Counted from the first letter of the stretch, positions 7,926 to 15,293 are shown. The stretch: DNA of 16,036 nucleotides from CAYSND01 sp964642235 (GCA_964642235.1 CAZXOP010000034.1:1-16036), one strand, 5' to 3'. The notes: generated by a model from the sequence alone, not told the origin. Translations and numbers: made by a program.

Positions 7926-8463
7926 AGAAGATAAAGATATTCTCGATATTTACAGAGAGGGCAAGGAGGAATATGCCTTTAATCTCATTATGCGCAAATA
8001 TCATGAGCGGATATATTGGCACATCAGGAAACTCGTTGGGAGTCATGAGGATGCTAATGATCTGCTTCAAGAGACCTTTGTAAAAGTTTGGTGTAATCTC
8101 CCCTCTTTTCGGGAGGAGTCAAAGCTTTTTACATGGATTTATCGTATTGCGACAAATGAGACATTGACCTTTCTAAAAAAGAAGAAGTTAAAATATCTCT
8201 TATCACTTACAGATTACGAGTCGGTTATAGCCAATAAACTCGAAAGCGATCCCTATTTTAATGGGGAGGGGATACAAAAAGAGCTTCATAAAGCGATTAG
8301 GATGCTTCCTCCCAAGCAGAGAACGGTCTTTAACTTGCGCTATTTCGACGAGATGAAGTATGAAGATATTGCTGAGATTTTGGGTGGTTCGGTGGGGTCG
8401 CTTAAAGCCTCTTACCACCACGCTTACACTAAAATAAAAGAGAGTTTGGAGAAGACAAATTAA
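7918..8463 (+). CDS. ECF-type RNA polymerase sigma factor (sigma-70 family)
   Basis: This is a 181-residue ECF sigma factor with only regions 2 and 4. Region 2 spans about 24-91. It includes DANDLLQETFVKVW (45-58), the core-binding helix, and FTWIYRIATNETL (71-83) with the -10 recognition face. Region 4 (about 130-173) begins LPPKQRTVFNLRYFDEM, followed by the helix-turn-helix YEDIAEILGGSVGSLKASYHHAYTKI. I use ATG 7918, which overlaps the transketolase stop by 8 bp. A longer reading from 7882 would add 12 residues buried in the transketolase frame and not typical of the family. The next gene is a membrane protein of anti-sigma type, and a secreted helical protein follows. The trio suggests an envelope stress regulon controlled by sequestering the sigma factor. 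I see no separate promoter in front of it. Confidence 0.93.
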   Translation: MVEEDKDILDIYREGKEEYAFNLIMRKYHERIYWHIRKLVGSHEDANDLLQETFVKVWCNLPSFREESKLFTWIYRIATNETLTFLKKKKLKYLLSLTDYESVIANKLESDPYFNGEGIQKELHKAIRMLPPKQRTVFNLRYFDEMKYEDIAEILGGSVGSLKASYHHAYTKIKESLEKTN

Positions 8464-8480
8464 ACCTTTTTAACTATTCG

Positions 8481-8984
8481 ATGTCAAAGAAACAGATGAA
8501 AAAAGAATATAATATAGAAGAGCCGATGGGACTTGACCATCCCAAGTTAAAAGAGAATCCGTTTTCTATGCCTGATAATTATTATGCAGTGTTAGAAAAA
8601 GGGGTTCATAAACGTATTTTTAGAAATGACGAGGAGGAGGAACTTTTAGCCTCTGCTTCACCTTTTAAGAAGATACTTGCTTTTAATAAGGCTTACGCCG
8701 GACTTACAACGGCATTTCTGGTGATTTTCGGAATAGTTTATGGTGCCATCTATTTTACCAAATCTTTTTCAGGCTCGACAGTTGCCGAGGAAGAGGATTT
8801 ACTCGTTCAGCTTGTTGATGCCGGGCATATTAATATTGCTATGGTAGATAATCTGTATGATGATATCTCTCTCGAAGGTGCTTATGAAGATTTTGTGATT
8901 GATGATGAAGTCGGAACCCGGATTCAGGAGAGTATCTCGACAGGAGAACTTCTCGAATATTACGATATATATAATAATCAATAA
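8481..8984 (+). CDS. Single-pass membrane protein, putative anti-sigma factor
   Basis: This 167-residue protein sits 17 bp after the ECF sigma gene. Residues 1-70 are charged and predicted cytoplasmic. They contain KENPFSMPDNYYAVLEK (24-40), resembling the NPF-x-P-x-YF motif I associate with small proteins next to ECF sigma genes in Bacteroidota. A hydrophobic span lies at about 73-92 (AGLTTAFLVIFGIVYGAIYF). The outer part, about 95-167, is very acidic and ends in a Tyr/Asp/Asn-rich tail. There is no HxxxCxxC zinc motif, so it is not a classical ZAS anti-sigma domain. The role is inferred from position, topology and the motif; no sigma-binding domain can be identified by eye. The unusual acidic periplasmic segment could be the sensor. 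Confidence 0.65.
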   Translation: MSKKQMKKEYNIEEPMGLDHPKLKENPFSMPDNYYAVLEKGVHKRIFRNDEEEELLASASPFKKILAFNKAYAGLTTAFLVIFGIVYGAIYFTKSFSGSTVAEEEDLLVQLVDAGHINIAMVDNLYDDISLEGAYEDFVIDDEVGTRIQESISTGELLEYYDIYNNQ

Positions 8985-8993
8985 CATAAAAAT

Positions 8994-9509
8994 ATGAAAC
9001 GACTTATAACCATTGCTTTCATTCTACTAATAACTATTTCCTCCTTTGGACAGGGACACGGACAGGGATTAGGTCAGTGGAAAAACAAGGAGACAAAGAA
9101 TAGACATGAACAGATAGTGAGTGCAAAAATTGCTTTCTTCACTACTGAAATCGGTATTACACCTGAAGAGGCAAAGAGTTTTTGGCCCGTATATAATAAA
9201 TACTGGGATGAGTTTTCAAAGGCAAGTAATGAAACAAGGAGTTCTTTAAGGGAGTTACGCAAGCTCGATAAAGCGGGAAATACCTCTGATGTAGATTTCA
9301 GGAAGGCCACTCAACTCTATATCGACAATATGAAAAAGGAGATAGCTATTCAAGAGCTCTACTTACCTGAGTTTTACAAGATTCTCTCTCCTGCTAAGGT
9401 GGCAAAACTCTTACTTGCAGAGGATTCATTTAGGTTTAAGCTGATGGATATGCTGAAAGGTATGACTAAACCATCAAAACCTGAAGAGGCACCTACTCCT
9501 AGTAATTAA
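8994..9509 (+). CDS. Secreted Spy/CpxP-like helical protein
   Basis: This is a 171-residue protein with a clear signal peptide (MKRLITIAFILLITISSFGQ, residues 1-20). A Gly/Gln-rich linker (GHGQGLGQ) follows, and the rest is almost entirely helical. ITPEEAKSFWPVYNKYWDEF (55-74) resembles the LTxxQ-type helix of Spy/CpxP periplasmic chaperones as they appear in Bacteroidota. ILSPAKVAKLLLAEDSFRFK (130-149) forms the paired second motif. The C-terminus is a Pro-rich tail. It starts 9 bp after the putative anti-sigma gene, so the three form a tight unit. In Enterobacteria CpxP and Spy buffer unfolded envelope proteins, and CpxP feeds back on its sensor. A similar role here is inference. It is predicted to be periplasmic, with no lipobox cysteine. 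Confidence 0.75.
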   Translation: MKRLITIAFILLITISSFGQGHGQGLGQWKNKETKNRHEQIVSAKIAFFTTEIGITPEEAKSFWPVYNKYWDEFSKASNETRSSLRELRKLDKAGNTSDVDFRKATQLYIDNMKKEIAIQELYLPEFYKILSPAKVAKLLLAEDSFRFKLMDMLKGMTKPSKPEEAPTPSN

Positions 9510-9526
9510 TAATAGATTTTGAGTTT

Positions 9527-10177
9527 ATGATAAAAGCGGTAGGAATTGAAAAGTCTTTCGGGACATTGAAGGTTCTGAAAGGGATTGACTTCGAGGCAAA
9601 GGAGAGAGAGGTGGTTTCGATAGTGGGTGCAAGCGGAGCAGGGAAATCGACTCTGCTTCAAATTTTAGGTACTCTCTCTAAACCCAATGCAGGGGTCTTG
9701 ACCATTGACGGGGTAGATATTACCGCCCTCTCTCAGAATAAACTCGCTGATTTTAGAAATAAAAATATCGGCTTTGTTTTTCAGTTTCACCATCTTCTTC
9801 CCGAATTTACTGCCCTTGAAAATGTAATGATTCCTGCCCTTATTGCCAAAGAGGGGAGCTCCTCTGTTCGTAAGAGGGCAAAGCAGATTCTTGAGGAGCT
9901 TGGGCTTGGAGAGCGATTAGAACATAAACCTTCCGAACTTTCAGGGGGAGAGCAGCAACGTGTCGCCATTGCCCGTGCTATTATTAATAATCCATCGCTT
10001 ATCCTTGCCGATGAGCCCTCCGGTAATCTTGACAGCAATACTAAAAAAGAGATTCACAAACTTTTCTTCGATCTTCGCGATCTTAGAGGACAAACAGTCA
10101 TAATCGTAACTCACGATAAAGAACTTGCAGCCATGTCTGACCGTATGCTCGAAATGCGGGACGGGGTTTTTCTATAA
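9527..10177 (+). CDS. lolD: ABC transporter ATP-binding protein, LolD/MacB type
   Basis: This 216-residue ATPase has every functional motif: Walker A GASGAGKST (34-42), Q-loop Gln86 in FVFQFHHLLPEFTALENV, signature LSGGEQQRVAIARA (138-151), Walker B LILADEPSGNLD (158-169) and the H-loop His196 in IIVTHD. The Q-loop wording and the SGNLD after Walker B are typical of the LolD/MacB/FtsE subgroup. In LolCDE, LolD powers release of lipoproteins from the inner membrane to LolA. No LolC/LolE-like permease is next to it, so partner and substrate cannot be confirmed here; Bacteroidota often encode the permease elsewhere. It starts 17 bp after the Spy-like gene. Placement next to an envelope sigma module suggests an envelope role. 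The symbol is the usual family name, not a proven function. Confidence 0.85.
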   Translation: MIKAVGIEKSFGTLKVLKGIDFEAKEREVVSIVGASGAGKSTLLQILGTLSKPNAGVLTIDGVDITALSQNKLADFRNKNIGFVFQFHHLLPEFTALENVMIPALIAKEGSSSVRKRAKQILEELGLGERLEHKPSELSGGEQQRVAIARAIINNPSLILADEPSGNLDSNTKKEIHKLFFDLRDLRGQTVIIVTHDKELAAMSDRMLEMRDGVFL

Positions 10178-10213
10178 GTCCAAAATTTTTATTTATTTTG
10201 CAAAAAAATATAT

Positions 10214-13200
10214 ATGAGAAGTGTGCTTTTGATTATAATGTTTTTTTGCAGCGTTTCTTTGTATGCACAATACGATGGAACTCCTATGCAAAAACAGGCT
10301 CCTAAAAATGAACAAAAACCACAGGAGCAAGTAAGTAAATACCCCCATTCTGATAACGATTGGGAAAATCCTAATGTAGTGCATATTAACAGACTCCCAT
10401 CTGCTGCTACCTTTTTGGCATATCCAAATAGGGATTTGGCGATGAAGGGGGATGTAAGTGCATCTCCTTATTACCAGTCTCTTAACGGTGTCTGGAAGTT
10501 TTATTATGCACCTACTGTTGCCACAGCACCGGAGGGGTTCTGGAAGAAAGGGGCAGATATTTCAGGATGGAAGGATATTAATGTTCCTGCTAACTGGGAG
10601 TTAGAGGGGTTTGGATATCCTTTCTATGTAGCAAGCGGTTTTGGATTTAAGAAAAATCCCCCTCTTGTACCTGTTGATAATTGTCCTGTAGGGTCGTACA
10701 AGCGTAGCTTTACCATCCCTGCCAATTGGAGCGGAAGGGAGATTGTTCTCCATTTTGGTTCAGTAGCATCTTCATTTTATGTATGGGTTAATGGTGAGAA
10801 AGTAGGTTATGCAGAGGACTCTAAGACTCCATCAGAATTTGATATTACCAAGTATCTAAAGTTTGGGAAAACCAATGACATATCACTAAAAGTTTTTAAG
10901 TTCAGCGATGGTTATTACCTCGAAGATCAGGATTTTTGGAGATTGGCAGGGATACAAAGAGATGTCTATATGTATGCTCGTCCCCAACTTCATATCAGAG
11001 ATTTTGAGGTAGTTACAGATCTTGACAGAACATATACAGATGCAGATTTTTCTCTTTTTGTCGAATTAGGTGGAAGCAAGGTGGGGAGTGTGAGAAATGC
11101 TGAGGTTCAAGTAGAGGTTATAGATAAAGAGGGAAACTTAGTTTATAAGGAGAGTAAAAAGGGGAACGTGGGGAGTAAAACCATTGATTTTAAAAATCAC
11201 TTTGTAAAACCATCCCTTTGGAGTGCAGAAAAGCCAAACTTATACACGATGGTGTTAACACTAAAAGTTGGGGGAAAAGTTCAAGAGGTTATCAATAGAA
11301 AGATTGGATTTAGAGAGTGTGAGACAAAACACGCACAGCTTTTCGTTAATGGTAAAGCTATCTATATCAAAGGGGTTAACAGACATGAGCATGACCCCAA
11401 AACAGGACATATCCTCACAGAGGAGTCTATGATTAATGACATTAGGCTTATGAAGCAGATGAATATAAATGCCGTAAGGACCTCTCACTACCCTAATGAC
11501 CCAAAGTGGTATGAGCTGTGTGATATTTACGGACTTTATGTGGTCGATGAGGCTAATGTGGAGGGGCACGGACTTGGGTATAAACCGGATGAGTGCTTGG
11601 CAAATCAGCCAATCTGGGAGAAAGCCTTTATCGATAGGACTGAGAGGATGTTTGAAAGGGATAAAAATCATCCATCTGTGATAATTTGGTCACTTGGAAA
11701 TGAGTCGGGAGAGGGGTGTAATTTCGTTGCCACATACAAGTGGTTACACGCAAGGGATAAATCTATGCGTCCTGTTCACTCCGAAGATGCAATGACAGGT
11801 CCATATACCGATATCTTCTGCCCGATGTATAAAAAGCTCGATGTACTTATTAACTGGACGCTCTATATGCCAGACAAACCATTAATACTCTGTGAGTATG
11901 CTCACGCTATGGGGAATAGTGTCGGGAACCTACAGGATTATTGGGATGTAATTGAGAAATACCCCTCTCTACAAGGGGGATTTATATGGGACTGGGTCGA
12001 TCAGGGATTTGAACAGTGGACAGAAGATGGAAGATTCTATTGGGCTTATGGTGGAGATATGGCACCAGAAGGGACCCCAAGTAGCAAAAATTTCTGTATG
12101 AATGGGCTAATAGCGGCAGATAGGAAATACAAGCCCCATGCATGGGAGGTCAAAAAGGTGTATCAGAATATTGGCTTTAGACTTGCCGATTATGGCAAAG
12201 GGTTAGTCGAGATTACAAATAAATATTTCTTTACCAATTTAAGTGATTTTACATATAGTTGGCGTTTAGAAGGGAATGGGGTAGTATTGGGAGAGGGGAA
12301 AATAGAAGGGGTCGCCTTAGATCCACAACAGAAAAAGTTATTTGTTGCTAATTTCCCTGCTATCAATGAGAAAGAGGGGGTTGAATATTTCCTTAACTTC
12401 TATGCTTACCAGAAAAATGATGATGGACTACTTGTAGCGGGAGATTTACTTGCTTCGGAGCAGGTGGCACTTCCGTTCTATAAAGAGGTGGTGCATCCCT
12501 CTGCTATCTCAGCGAATAAAGTTTCTGTTGAACAGAGCACATCCGTTACTAAGTTGACAGATGGCGAATACTCTATTTCTTTTGACAACACCACCGGAGC
12601 CCTCTCTTCATACAGAATTGGGGGGAAGGAGTTGGTAAAAGAGGCACTTCGTCCCAATTTCTGGCGACCATCTACAGATAACGACTTAGGGAGTAAGTTA
12701 GGCTCAATGTGCGATCCTTGGAGAAATGTTGGTAAAAATGCAAAGCTTGTCGATATGAAGAGAGAGGAGGGAAGTGGTTCATACACCGTAACTTCTACCT
12801 ACGATTTAGGGGCAACAGTCGCTAACTCTCAGTTTATTATCAGATATACCTATCTTGGTAAAGGGGAGGTAGATGTAAACTGTACTTTTATCCCTGCAAA
12901 TGATACCATTCCATTGATGCCACGAGTAGGGGTTACAATTACCTTAAATAAAGAATTCGATACTATGGAGTGGTTTGGAAGGGGGCCTCACGAGAGTTAT
13001 ATTGATAGACAGACGAGTGCTTTCGTAGGGTTATACAAAGGGAGCGTTTGGGAACAATACTTTCCTTATGACAGACCACAGGAGAATGGAAACAAGACAG
13101 ATGTAAGGTGGATGAGTCTGACTGATAAAGAGGGAGTAGGACTCAAAGCTGTCGGACAGCCCCATATAAGCAGTAGTGCCTATATGTTCCCGACAGATGA

Positions 13201-13399
13201 TTTAAGCGAAATAGACTTAAAGAAACACCAGCGACATATTAGCGATATTGTCCCGAAAGATTTGGTATCATGGAATATTGATTGGAAACAGATGGGAGTT
13301 GGAGGCGATACTACTTGGGGTGCTTTCCCACACCAACAATACCTAATACCCGCCAAGTATTGTCAATTTGGGTTTAAATTCGTCCCTGTCGCGAAGTAA
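10214..13399 (+). CDS. Secreted GH2 beta-galactosidase (LacZ-like)
   Basis: This is a 1061-residue glycoside hydrolase family 2 enzyme, slightly longer than E. coli LacZ (1023). Residues 1-19 are a signal peptide (MRSVLLIIMFFCSVSLYAQ), so it is predicted periplasmic or surface-exposed. The order is a sugar-binding jelly roll (about 85-255, including LEDQDFWRLAGIQRDV), an Ig-like domain (260-365), the TIM barrel (365-660) and C-terminal beta domains including a Bgal_small_N-like domain. Active-site residues are present: acid/base Glu497 in WSLGNESGEG, nucleophile Glu561 in ILCEYAHAMGNS, His391 in GVNRHEHDP and His425 in RTSHYPN. It cleaves terminal beta-galactosides from diet- or host-derived glycans. 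No SusC/SusD, regulator or other hydrolase is adjacent, so no polysaccharide utilisation locus is visible. The gene begins 36 bp after lolD and has its own terminator. Confidence 0.95.
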   Translation: MRSVLLIIMFFCSVSLYAQYDGTPMQKQAPKNEQKPQEQVSKYPHSDNDWENPNVVHINRLPSAATFLAYPNRDLAMKGDVSASPYYQSLNGVWKFYYAPTVATAPEGFWKKGADISGWKDINVPANWELEGFGYPFYVASGFGFKKNPPLVPVDNCPVGSYKRSFTIPANWSGREIVLHFGSVASSFYVWVNGEKVGYAEDSKTPSEFDITKYLKFGKTNDISLKVFKFSDGYYLEDQDFWRLAGIQRDVYMYARPQLHIRDFEVVTDLDRTYTDADFSLFVELGGSKVGSVRNAEVQVEVIDKEGNLVYKESKKGNVGSKTIDFKNHFVKPSLWSAEKPNLYTMVLTLKVGGKVQEVINRKIGFRECETKHAQLFVNGKAIYIKGVNRHEHDPKTGHILTEESMINDIRLMKQMNINAVRTSHYPNDPKWYELCDIYGLYVVDEANVEGHGLGYKPDECLANQPIWEKAFIDRTERMFERDKNHPSVIIWSLGNESGEGCNFVATYKWLHARDKSMRPVHSEDAMTGPYTDIFCPMYKKLDVLINWTLYMPDKPLILCEYAHAMGNSVGNLQDYWDVIEKYPSLQGGFIWDWVDQGFEQWTEDGRFYWAYGGDMAPEGTPSSKNFCMNGLIAADRKYKPHAWEVKKVYQNIGFRLADYGKGLVEITNKYFFTNLSDFTYSWRLEGNGVVLGEGKIEGVALDPQQKKLFVANFPAINEKEGVEYFLNFYAYQKNDDGLLVAGDLLASEQVALPFYKEVVHPSAISANKVSVEQSTSVTKLTDGEYSISFDNTTGALSSYRIGGKELVKEALRPNFWRPSTDNDLGSKLGSMCDPWRNVGKNAKLVDMKREEGSGSYTVTSTYDLGATVANSQFIIRYTYLGKGEVDVNCTFIPANDTIPLMPRVGVTITLNKEFDTMEWFGRGPHESYIDRQTSAFVGLYKGSVWEQYFPYDRPQENGNKTDVRWMSLTDKEGVGLKAVGQPHISSSAYMFPTDDLSEIDLKKHQRHISDIVPKDLVSWNIDWKQMGVGGDTTWGAFPHQQYLIPAKYCQFGFKFVPVAK

Positions 13400-13409
13400 T
13401 TTCTTAACT

Positions 13410-13446
13410 AACCCCTGTTGCAAATAGATTTGGCAGGGGTTTATTT
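13410..13446 (+). terminator. Terminator of the beta-galactosidase gene
   Basis: The outer arms AACCCCTG (13410-13417) and CAGGGGTT (13434-13441) pair perfectly. An inner stem CAAA (13421-13424) / TTTG (13429-13432) continues inside. The T-rich tail TTATTTTAT follows directly. Confidence 0.85.
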
Positions 13447-13475
13447 TATACTTTAGGACCTTTTAGAAGTTTCCC

Positions 13476-14270
13476 TTGATTAATAAACAGATAGCTATAC
13501 TCATTTTGGAGACATTTAGATTTAAACAATTTTCTCTTCGTAATGACTCTTCTGCTATGAAAGTGGGGACAGATGGGGTATTGTTAGGTGCTTGGGTGAG
13601 TCTCCTCGAAACCGATAGGAGGATTCTCGACATCGGGGGTGGAAGTGGCATTATTTCACTTATGATAGCCCAGAGAAGTGCATTGTTTTCAACAGACTCC
13701 CTTCTTCTGCCAAAGATTATTGCCATAGATATAGATGCCCCCTCTGCGGAGGAGGCACATTTTAATTTCGAAAACTCCAAATGGAATGAGCGTCTAGAAT
13801 CCCTCCATACCTCCCTGCAGGGGTTTATAGAATGTCGTCATCATCCGTTGACCGCTGCGGGTCGGGCCTGCGAACCCTTCGACCTCCTGGTTTCAAATCC
13901 CCCCTATTTCATTAATTCCCAGAAGGCTCCCGATGAAAGAAGAAGCTCGGCAAGACATACCGACACTCTCTCCCACGAAGAACTAATCTCTGCTGCCTCC
14001 ACGCTCCTTAATCCGGATGGGAGATTTGCCATAATCCTCCCAACAGAAGAGGCAGAGAAATTTATTAAGTCTGCCCTCCCCTCTCTACACCTTAATCGCC
14101 TCTGCAAAGTCAGCACCACCAAAAACAAATCCCCCAAACGCTACCTTATGGAGTTTCGCCTTTCACCCCCACCCACCCAGATACCCGAAGAACATCTCTA
14201 CATTCAAGAAGGCAACACCTTCACAGAACAATACAAATCCCTCACCCGCGAATTTTATTTGAAGTTTTGA
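13476..14270 (+). CDS. trmN6: TrmN6-like tRNA1(Val) adenine-37 N6-methyltransferase, non-ATG start
   Basis: This is a 264-residue SAM-dependent methyltransferase of the YfiC/TrmN6 family, which methylates N6 of A37 in tRNA-Val. The family N-terminus FRFKQFSLRNDSSAMKVGTDGVLLGAW (14-40) is clear. SAM motif I is LDIGGGSG (51-58), motif II is AIDID (83-87), and the catalytic motif is NPPYF (141-145), followed by APDERRSSARH. Near the C-terminus KRYLMEFRL fits the family. There is no ATG before the conserved N-terminus: an in-frame stop at 13464-13466 and Met28 inside the conserved block leave TTG 13476 or TTG 13506 as starts. Compared with E. coli (245 aa) there is extra sequence after motif I (about 70-80) and around 120-134. 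The + strand turns C-rich towards the 3' end. Confidence 0.85.
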   Translation: MINKQIAILILETFRFKQFSLRNDSSAMKVGTDGVLLGAWVSLLETDRRILDIGGGSGIISLMIAQRSALFSTDSLLLPKIIAIDIDAPSAEEAHFNFENSKWNERLESLHTSLQGFIECRHHPLTAAGRACEPFDLLVSNPPYFINSQKAPDERRSSARHTDTLSHEELISAASTLLNPDGRFAIILPTEEAEKFIKSALPSLHLNRLCKVSTTKNKSPKRYLMEFRLSPPPTQIPEEHLYIQEGNTFTEQYKSLTREFYLKF

Positions 14271-14348
14271 GGGTGTTTAATCGCCCCATGTGTGTCGTCT
14301 TAAAAAAGGTTTACAAATGCTACAATCGGTCATCGCTGACCCATCCAC

Positions 14349-14389
14349 TGTCATTCCGTTGTGGACTCGTTCCGCAATCCCCGCAATCT
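14349..14389. repeat. Degenerate copy of a TGTCATT...CGCAATC dyad repeat
   Basis: The segment starts TGTCATTCCG and ends with CCGCAATC twice. It resembles the better copy at 14485 in its borders and in a central GAC, but its arms no longer pair well. Confidence 0.4.
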
Positions 14390-14484
14390 GTGCCTTTTCA
14401 TCAACGACCCCTCCTCAATTATTCCCGACCAGACCACTATCATTCTGATTAACGGCAATTTATCTGCCTGATTATCAAGCCCTA

Positions 14485-14512
14485 TGTCATTGCGGGCTTG
14501 ACCCGCAATCTC
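14485..14512. repeat. Dyad repeat TGTCATTGCGGG...CCCGCAATC
   Basis: The perfect 7-bp stem TTGCGGG (14490-14496) / CCCGCAA (14502-14508) encloses the 5-nt loop CTTGA. It resembles short GTCATTGCG-type intergenic palindromes that I recall as dispersed in many bacterial genomes. There is no T tract, so it is not an ordinary terminator. Confidence 0.6.
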
Positions 14513-14595
14513 ATTCTCCCTCCATCCCCGTTCTGTTTAACCTACCTACCATTTACCCCAAGGAGACTTTTTCGGCAAGTGTTCTGCTCATTTTC

Positions 14596-15085
14596 CTGCG
14601 TCACGTTACAAGCCACCCCTTCTACAGATGTCTCCAGAGGCACCTCTCTGTAACCTGCCTCACCGATTCGAGCCTTTTCCCCAAAAACCTGCGTCAAGTN
14701 NNNNNNNNNNNNNNNNNNNNNNNNNNNNNNNNNNNNNNNNNNNNNNNNNNNNNNNNNNNNNNNNNNNNNNNNNNNNNNNNNNNNNNNNNNNNNNNNNNNG
14801 CCTCACCGATTCGAGCCTTTTCCCCAAAAACCTGCGTCAAGTTACACGTCACCCCTTCTACAGCCCCTTCCAGAGACACTTCTCTGTAACCTGCCTCACC
14901 GATTCGAGCCTTTTCCCCAAAAACCTGCGTCAAGTTACACGTCACCCTCTCTACAGATGTCTCCAGGGGCACTTCTCTGTAACCTGCCTCACCGATTTGA
15001 GCCTTTTCCCCAAAAACCTGCGTCACGTTACACGACACCCCCTCCACAGCCCCTTCCAGAGCCACCTCTCTGTAACCTGACTCAT
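14596..15085. repeat. Tandem array of a 93-bp repeat, interrupted by an assembly gap
   Basis: Copies start with CTGCGTCA at 14596, 14689 (broken by Ns), 14832, 14925 and 15018. Measured spacings are exactly 93 bp between 14596 and 14689, 14832 and 14925, and 14925 and 15018. The last copy diverges after about 15085. A block at offsets 31-50 comes in two versions, ACAGATGTCTCC (first copy and the one at 14925) and ACAGCCCCTTCC (copies at 14832 and 15018). Because 93 is 31 codons, frames stay open across copies on both strands. The minus-strand reading gives a 31-residue repeat containing TQVFGEKARIGEAGYREV. I do not call a gene: there is no credible start and stop, the reading crosses the gap, and no family is recognised. 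Confidence 0.9.
14700..14799. other. Assembly gap (100 N) inside the 93-bp array
   Basis: Exactly 100 unknown bases, a usual placeholder length. The known bases around it do not fit: 143 bp separate the flanking copy starts, which is not a multiple of 93. The true gap should be 50 bp, or 50 plus a multiple of 93. Confidence 0.97.
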
Positions 15086-15265
15086 CATTTCGACCAAACC
15101 CCACCACATCTGCAACCTAAAGTCCTCTACAGACACCTGTACCCATGATTGGCTTGCACATGTCGTCACATTTTCGACCATTTCAATGAAAAATCACTCC
15201 ACATCTGCAAGTTAAACCACTCCAGAAGCCTCTCTATCCACGATTGCCCTGCAGATGTAGTCGTT
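15086..15265. repeat. Two decayed repeat copies flanking the 93-bp array
   Basis: CATTTCGACC at 15086 and CATTTTCGACC at 15169 begin two similar segments. Both continue with CCACATCTGCAA, then a run with CTCTAC/CTCCAG, CCATGATTGGC/CCACGATTGCC, and end CATGTCGTCA/GATGTAGTCGTTA. Their AGAGG...CAG order on the minus strand suggests that they are distant relatives of the 93-bp unit. Confidence 0.6.
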
Positions 15266-15293
15266 ACCCCTTGCCTCCCAGTAGAAAAAGATT

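Larger units (their letters stand above)
14271..14595. other. Intergenic stretch with no gene
   Basis: No credible reading frame or RNA gene is seen here. The + strand is C- and T-rich with little G. The only structures noted are two dispersed dyad repeats, listed separately. No clear terminator hairpin follows trmN6. Confidence 0.6.

Noticed and set aside
10167..10213. Promoter for the beta-galactosidase gene at TTATTTTG (10193-10200)
   Set aside because: The -7 box has a mismatch at its key A, there is no TTTG 19-21 nt upstream, and the start would fall almost on the ATG. Cotranscription with lolD is as likely.
10214..13399. Polysaccharide utilisation locus around the beta-galactosidase
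   Set aside because: No SusC/SusD pair, hybrid two-component system, anti-sigma/TonB partner or second hydrolase is present. The ECF sigma nearby is linked to a Spy-like protein instead.
13449..13456. Promoter for trmN6 at TACTTTAG
   Set aside because: The nearest TTTG (13429-13432) is only 16 nt upstream, too close for the consensus spacing.
14628..15080. Plus-strand frame in the same array
   Set aside because: It uses the same triplets as the minus-strand frame, is poor in residues expected of a soluble protein, and its copy differences are mostly replacements.
14694..15107. Minus-strand open frame through the 93-bp repeats as a real gene
   Set aside because: It includes the N gap, begins at a GTG with no support, and exists because the unit is a multiple of three. 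Kept only as a finding about possible former coding.
14596..15265. CRISPR array
   Set aside because: The 93-bp units are nearly identical along their whole length, with no short repeat and unique spacers, and no cas gene is nearby.
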